Shown here in pieces: positions 34,112 through 35,497 of a DNA stretch of 35,497 bases. The notes below the pieces were generated by a model. That model searched no databases, was not told the origin of the DNA, and was given only the letters and a program-made list of their open reading frames with translations. The stretch spans positions 1-35,497 of the forward strand of contig JARGOP010000047.1 of NCBI GenBank assembly GCA_029233965.1. The letters are read 5' to 3'. This DNA is from Verrucomicrobiales bacterium (GTDB taxonomy: Bacteria > Verrucomicrobiota > Verrucomicrobiia > Verrucomicrobiales > DEV007). Made by a program: the position numbers and the translations under genes. Position 1 is the stretch's first letter. Each line of letters opens with the position of its first letter.

Positions 34112-35140
34112 TCAACCGGTCCGGGCCCCCGGTGGGTGTTCCCCGGCCCGGACGAACTGGACGGGAGTCTCTTCGGTCGCCGCGTCTTCTCTGTCTTGCA
34201 TCGGGGGAATGTGGTGGCTCTCGACCCTTGTCAGCGGCTGATGCAGGATCGAGGTGGAGGAAAGCGGTGCTGTGGAATCATCGAGGTCCGCAAGCCGGGC
34301 ATCGGGGACTTGCGCAAGAGGACTCAGTTTATTGAGAAGTGTCAGGGCGTGCTGCGCCCCGATCGGTCGATCATCCGGATTGCGTTCGATCAACTTCATG
34401 ATCCAGTCAGAGACGATCATCGGAATATCCCGCCGGATCAGGTGAAGCGGTTTGACATCGTGGTCGAGATGATTCCGGACGGTTTCAGCAGGAGACTGGC
34501 CGTGAAAGGGCGGGGTCTGTGTGAGGCAGAAATAGAAAATGCAGCCCATAGAATAGAGATCGGCTCTTGCGTCAAGCGGTTGGAGTTCAAGTTGTTCCGG
34601 GGATACGTAATCGACGGAACCGATAATGGAGCCCTTGTGATCAACCGTCTGAAGACTGGGGCGGTCGAGCAGCTTGGAGACACCGAAATCGAGAATTTTC
34701 GCTTCAAATCCTCCGTCCCGGTTCACTCCCAACATGATGTTCCCGGGTTTGAGATCCCGGTGGAGCAGTCGTATTGTATCCGCTGCGGCCAGCGCACTCA
34801 GAGTCTGGGTGGCGACATCGAGAAAATCCGGATAGGTCAGAGTCCCTTCCTGGATGACATCGTAGAGAGATTCCCCGTCGATCAATTCGAGAACCGCGAA
34901 AGGGCCTTCCGCGTCTTCACCAAATTCGAGAAGCCGGACGACATGGGGATGCTTCAACCGGGACAGAGCCAGAATTTCGCGCTCCAACGCGTTTCTCTGC
35001 GGCTCGTTCAATCGGGTTTCACGGAGAGGCAGCAGTCTTTTCACGGCGACCTCCTCATTACTGTGAAGATCGATGGTCCGGAAGACTTCACTGACTCCGC
35101 CCTTACCGAGAGGCCCGGTAATCTGGTATCGGCTCTCCAT
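34112..35140 (-). CDS. Soluble serine/threonine protein kinase
   Basis: This Hanks-type kinase of 342 residues has the glycine loop GPLGKGGVSEVF, Lys in EEVAVKRLL, the catalytic HRDLKPGN, DFG in KILDFGVSKLL, and YVSPEQ in place of APE. The kinase domain ends near residue 275. The C-terminal tail (about 280-342) is low-complexity and polar, with no membrane helix or sensor domain, unlike PknB-type kinases. It converges on the cyclase gene with 9 bases between stops. Substrates are unknown. Confidence 0.9.
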   Translation of the reverse strand: MESRYQITGPLGKGGVSEVFRTIDLHSNEEVAVKRLLPLRETRLNEPQRNALEREILALSRLKHPHVVRLLEFGEDAEGPFAVLELIDGESLYDVIQEGTLTYPDFLDVATQTLSALAAADTIRLLHRDLKPGNIMLGVNRDGGFEAKILDFGVSKLLDRPSLQTVDHKGSIIGSVDYVSPEQLELQPLDARADLYSMGCIFYFCLTQTPPFHGQSPAETVRNHLDHDVKPLHLIRRDIPMIVSDWIMKLIERNPDDRPIGAQHALTLLNKLSPLAQVPDARLADLDDSTAPLSSTSILHQPLTRVESHHIPPMQDREDAATEETPVQFVRAGEHPPGARTG

Positions 35141-35185
35141 CCGCGCCCGCTATAGAGCATTCTCTGTACAAATCAATATCAGGAA

Positions 35186-35350
35186 ATGTTAGGGTGTGTT
35201 CGAAAACCTCTTTTTCTTGTCTCACTTGTTCCGTTCATCCTCGCCGTTCTGGGCCAGTTTGCGATCGCAGCGCTTGCCCCGTACGTCTTCTGGCTGGCGA
35301 TCGCGGCCTCGGTCGTGCTTGCGATCAGCTGCCTTATGACGGGGGTGTAA
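35186..35350 (+). CDS. Small two-helix membrane protein
   Basis: ATG 35186 follows AGGA by three bases and opens a 54-residue frame ending at TAA 35348-35350. After MLGCVRKP, two hydrophobic helices (about 9-30 and 33-51) are separated by a short proline turn. No family is recognised. It is divergent from the kinase, with 45 bases between their starts. Confidence 0.5.
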   Translation: MLGCVRKPLFLVSLVPFILAVLGQFAIAALAPYVFWLAIAASVVLAISCLMTGV

Positions 35351-35377
35351 GCAAGTGACACTGGATCCGCGATTCTT

Positions 35378-35497
35378 CTACAGATCTGCGGCGAGTCGTA
35401 AGAGAGCCATCACGGATACGGAATCGGTGATGGCTCCTTTGTCTACCCACTCGATTGCTTCCGTGAGAGGTAGCTTCTTCACCTGAAGCTCCTCAGT
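35378..35497 (-). CDS. Nudix hydrolase, C-terminal fragment (5' end outside window)
   Basis: The minus strand entering from the right end is open for 39 codons to a TAG at 35378-35380. The translation TEELQVKKLPLTEAIEWVDK, then GAITDSVSVMALLRLAADL, matches the C-terminal end of ADP-ribose pyrophosphatase-type Nudix proteins, where a short strand leads to an EAIEW helix and a final helix. The Nudix box itself lies outside the window. Confidence 0.6.
   Translation of the reverse strand, partial: TEELQVKKLPLTEAIEWVDKGAITDSVSVMALLRLAADL

Noticed and set aside
1-35497. CRISPR arrays, insertion sequences, prophage genes and ribosomal RNA
   Set aside because: No regularly spaced repeats, transposase genes, phage structural genes or rRNA-like sequence were seen. 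The only recombinase is the integron-type integrase.

Overview
The window looks like a chromosomal segment of a GC-rich bacterium, most likely a member of the Verrucomicrobiota. The pointers are a C30 (staphyloxanthin-type) carotenoid cluster like the one expected in red-pigmented Verrucomicrobia such as Rubritalea, a secreted formylglycine-type sulfatase, poor Shine-Dalgarno signals, and a housekeeping set in an unusual order. The assignment is an inference from gene content, not from a marker tree. About 31 protein genes, two tRNAs, one probable decayed gene and one 3'-truncated gene fragment are supported; nearly all other long frames are antisense shadows of high-GC genes.

Left end (1-1743): an integron-type tyrosine recombinase with an extra N-terminal domain, preceded by an imperfect repeat/hairpin resembling an attC site. 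Next (1774-8064) comes a four-gene leftward operon crtN-crtP-crtQ-crtO with a divergent aldehyde dehydrogenase (aldH). Together these cover every post-squalene/dehydrosqualene step of a staphyloxanthin-like pathway (desaturation, terminal oxidation to aldehyde, oxidation to acid, glycosylation, acylation); the C30 synthase is not here.

The most striking gene lies at 8098-9423. It is a secreted iodothyronine-deiodinase-like protein whose reading frame is interrupted by one TGA exactly at the catalytic selenocysteine position (C-L-T-U-P-P-F), followed by a hairpin with a GGTC loop. I read it as one 441-residue selenoprotein with a DsbD-like segment and two perfect EF-hand loops, not as two genes.

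From 9483 to 25739 the genes are mixed: a LURP-one-like protein, a sulfatase, a decayed gene, tRNA-Gly, comEC, a 3D-domain lipoprotein, nth, argG, a lemA/DUF3137 pair, a PDZ protein, a nuclease, aspS, a zinc-ribbon coiled-coil protein, a DUF1802 protein, tRNA-His and rnc. Between rnc and the next gene (about 25731-25954) an AT-rich stretch carries six DnaA-box-like 9-mers and is a candidate replication origin.

The right part (25940-35497) has a leftward operon of pepP-like M24 peptidase, enolase-superfamily enzyme, gluconokinase and GT9 glycosyltransferase. It is followed by signalling genes: a sigma-54 activator with a degenerate receiver, a tandem CDGSH protein, a dCache-HAMP class III nucleotide cyclase and a convergent Ser/Thr kinase. 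The window ends with a small two-helix membrane protein and the C-terminus of a Nudix hydrolase.
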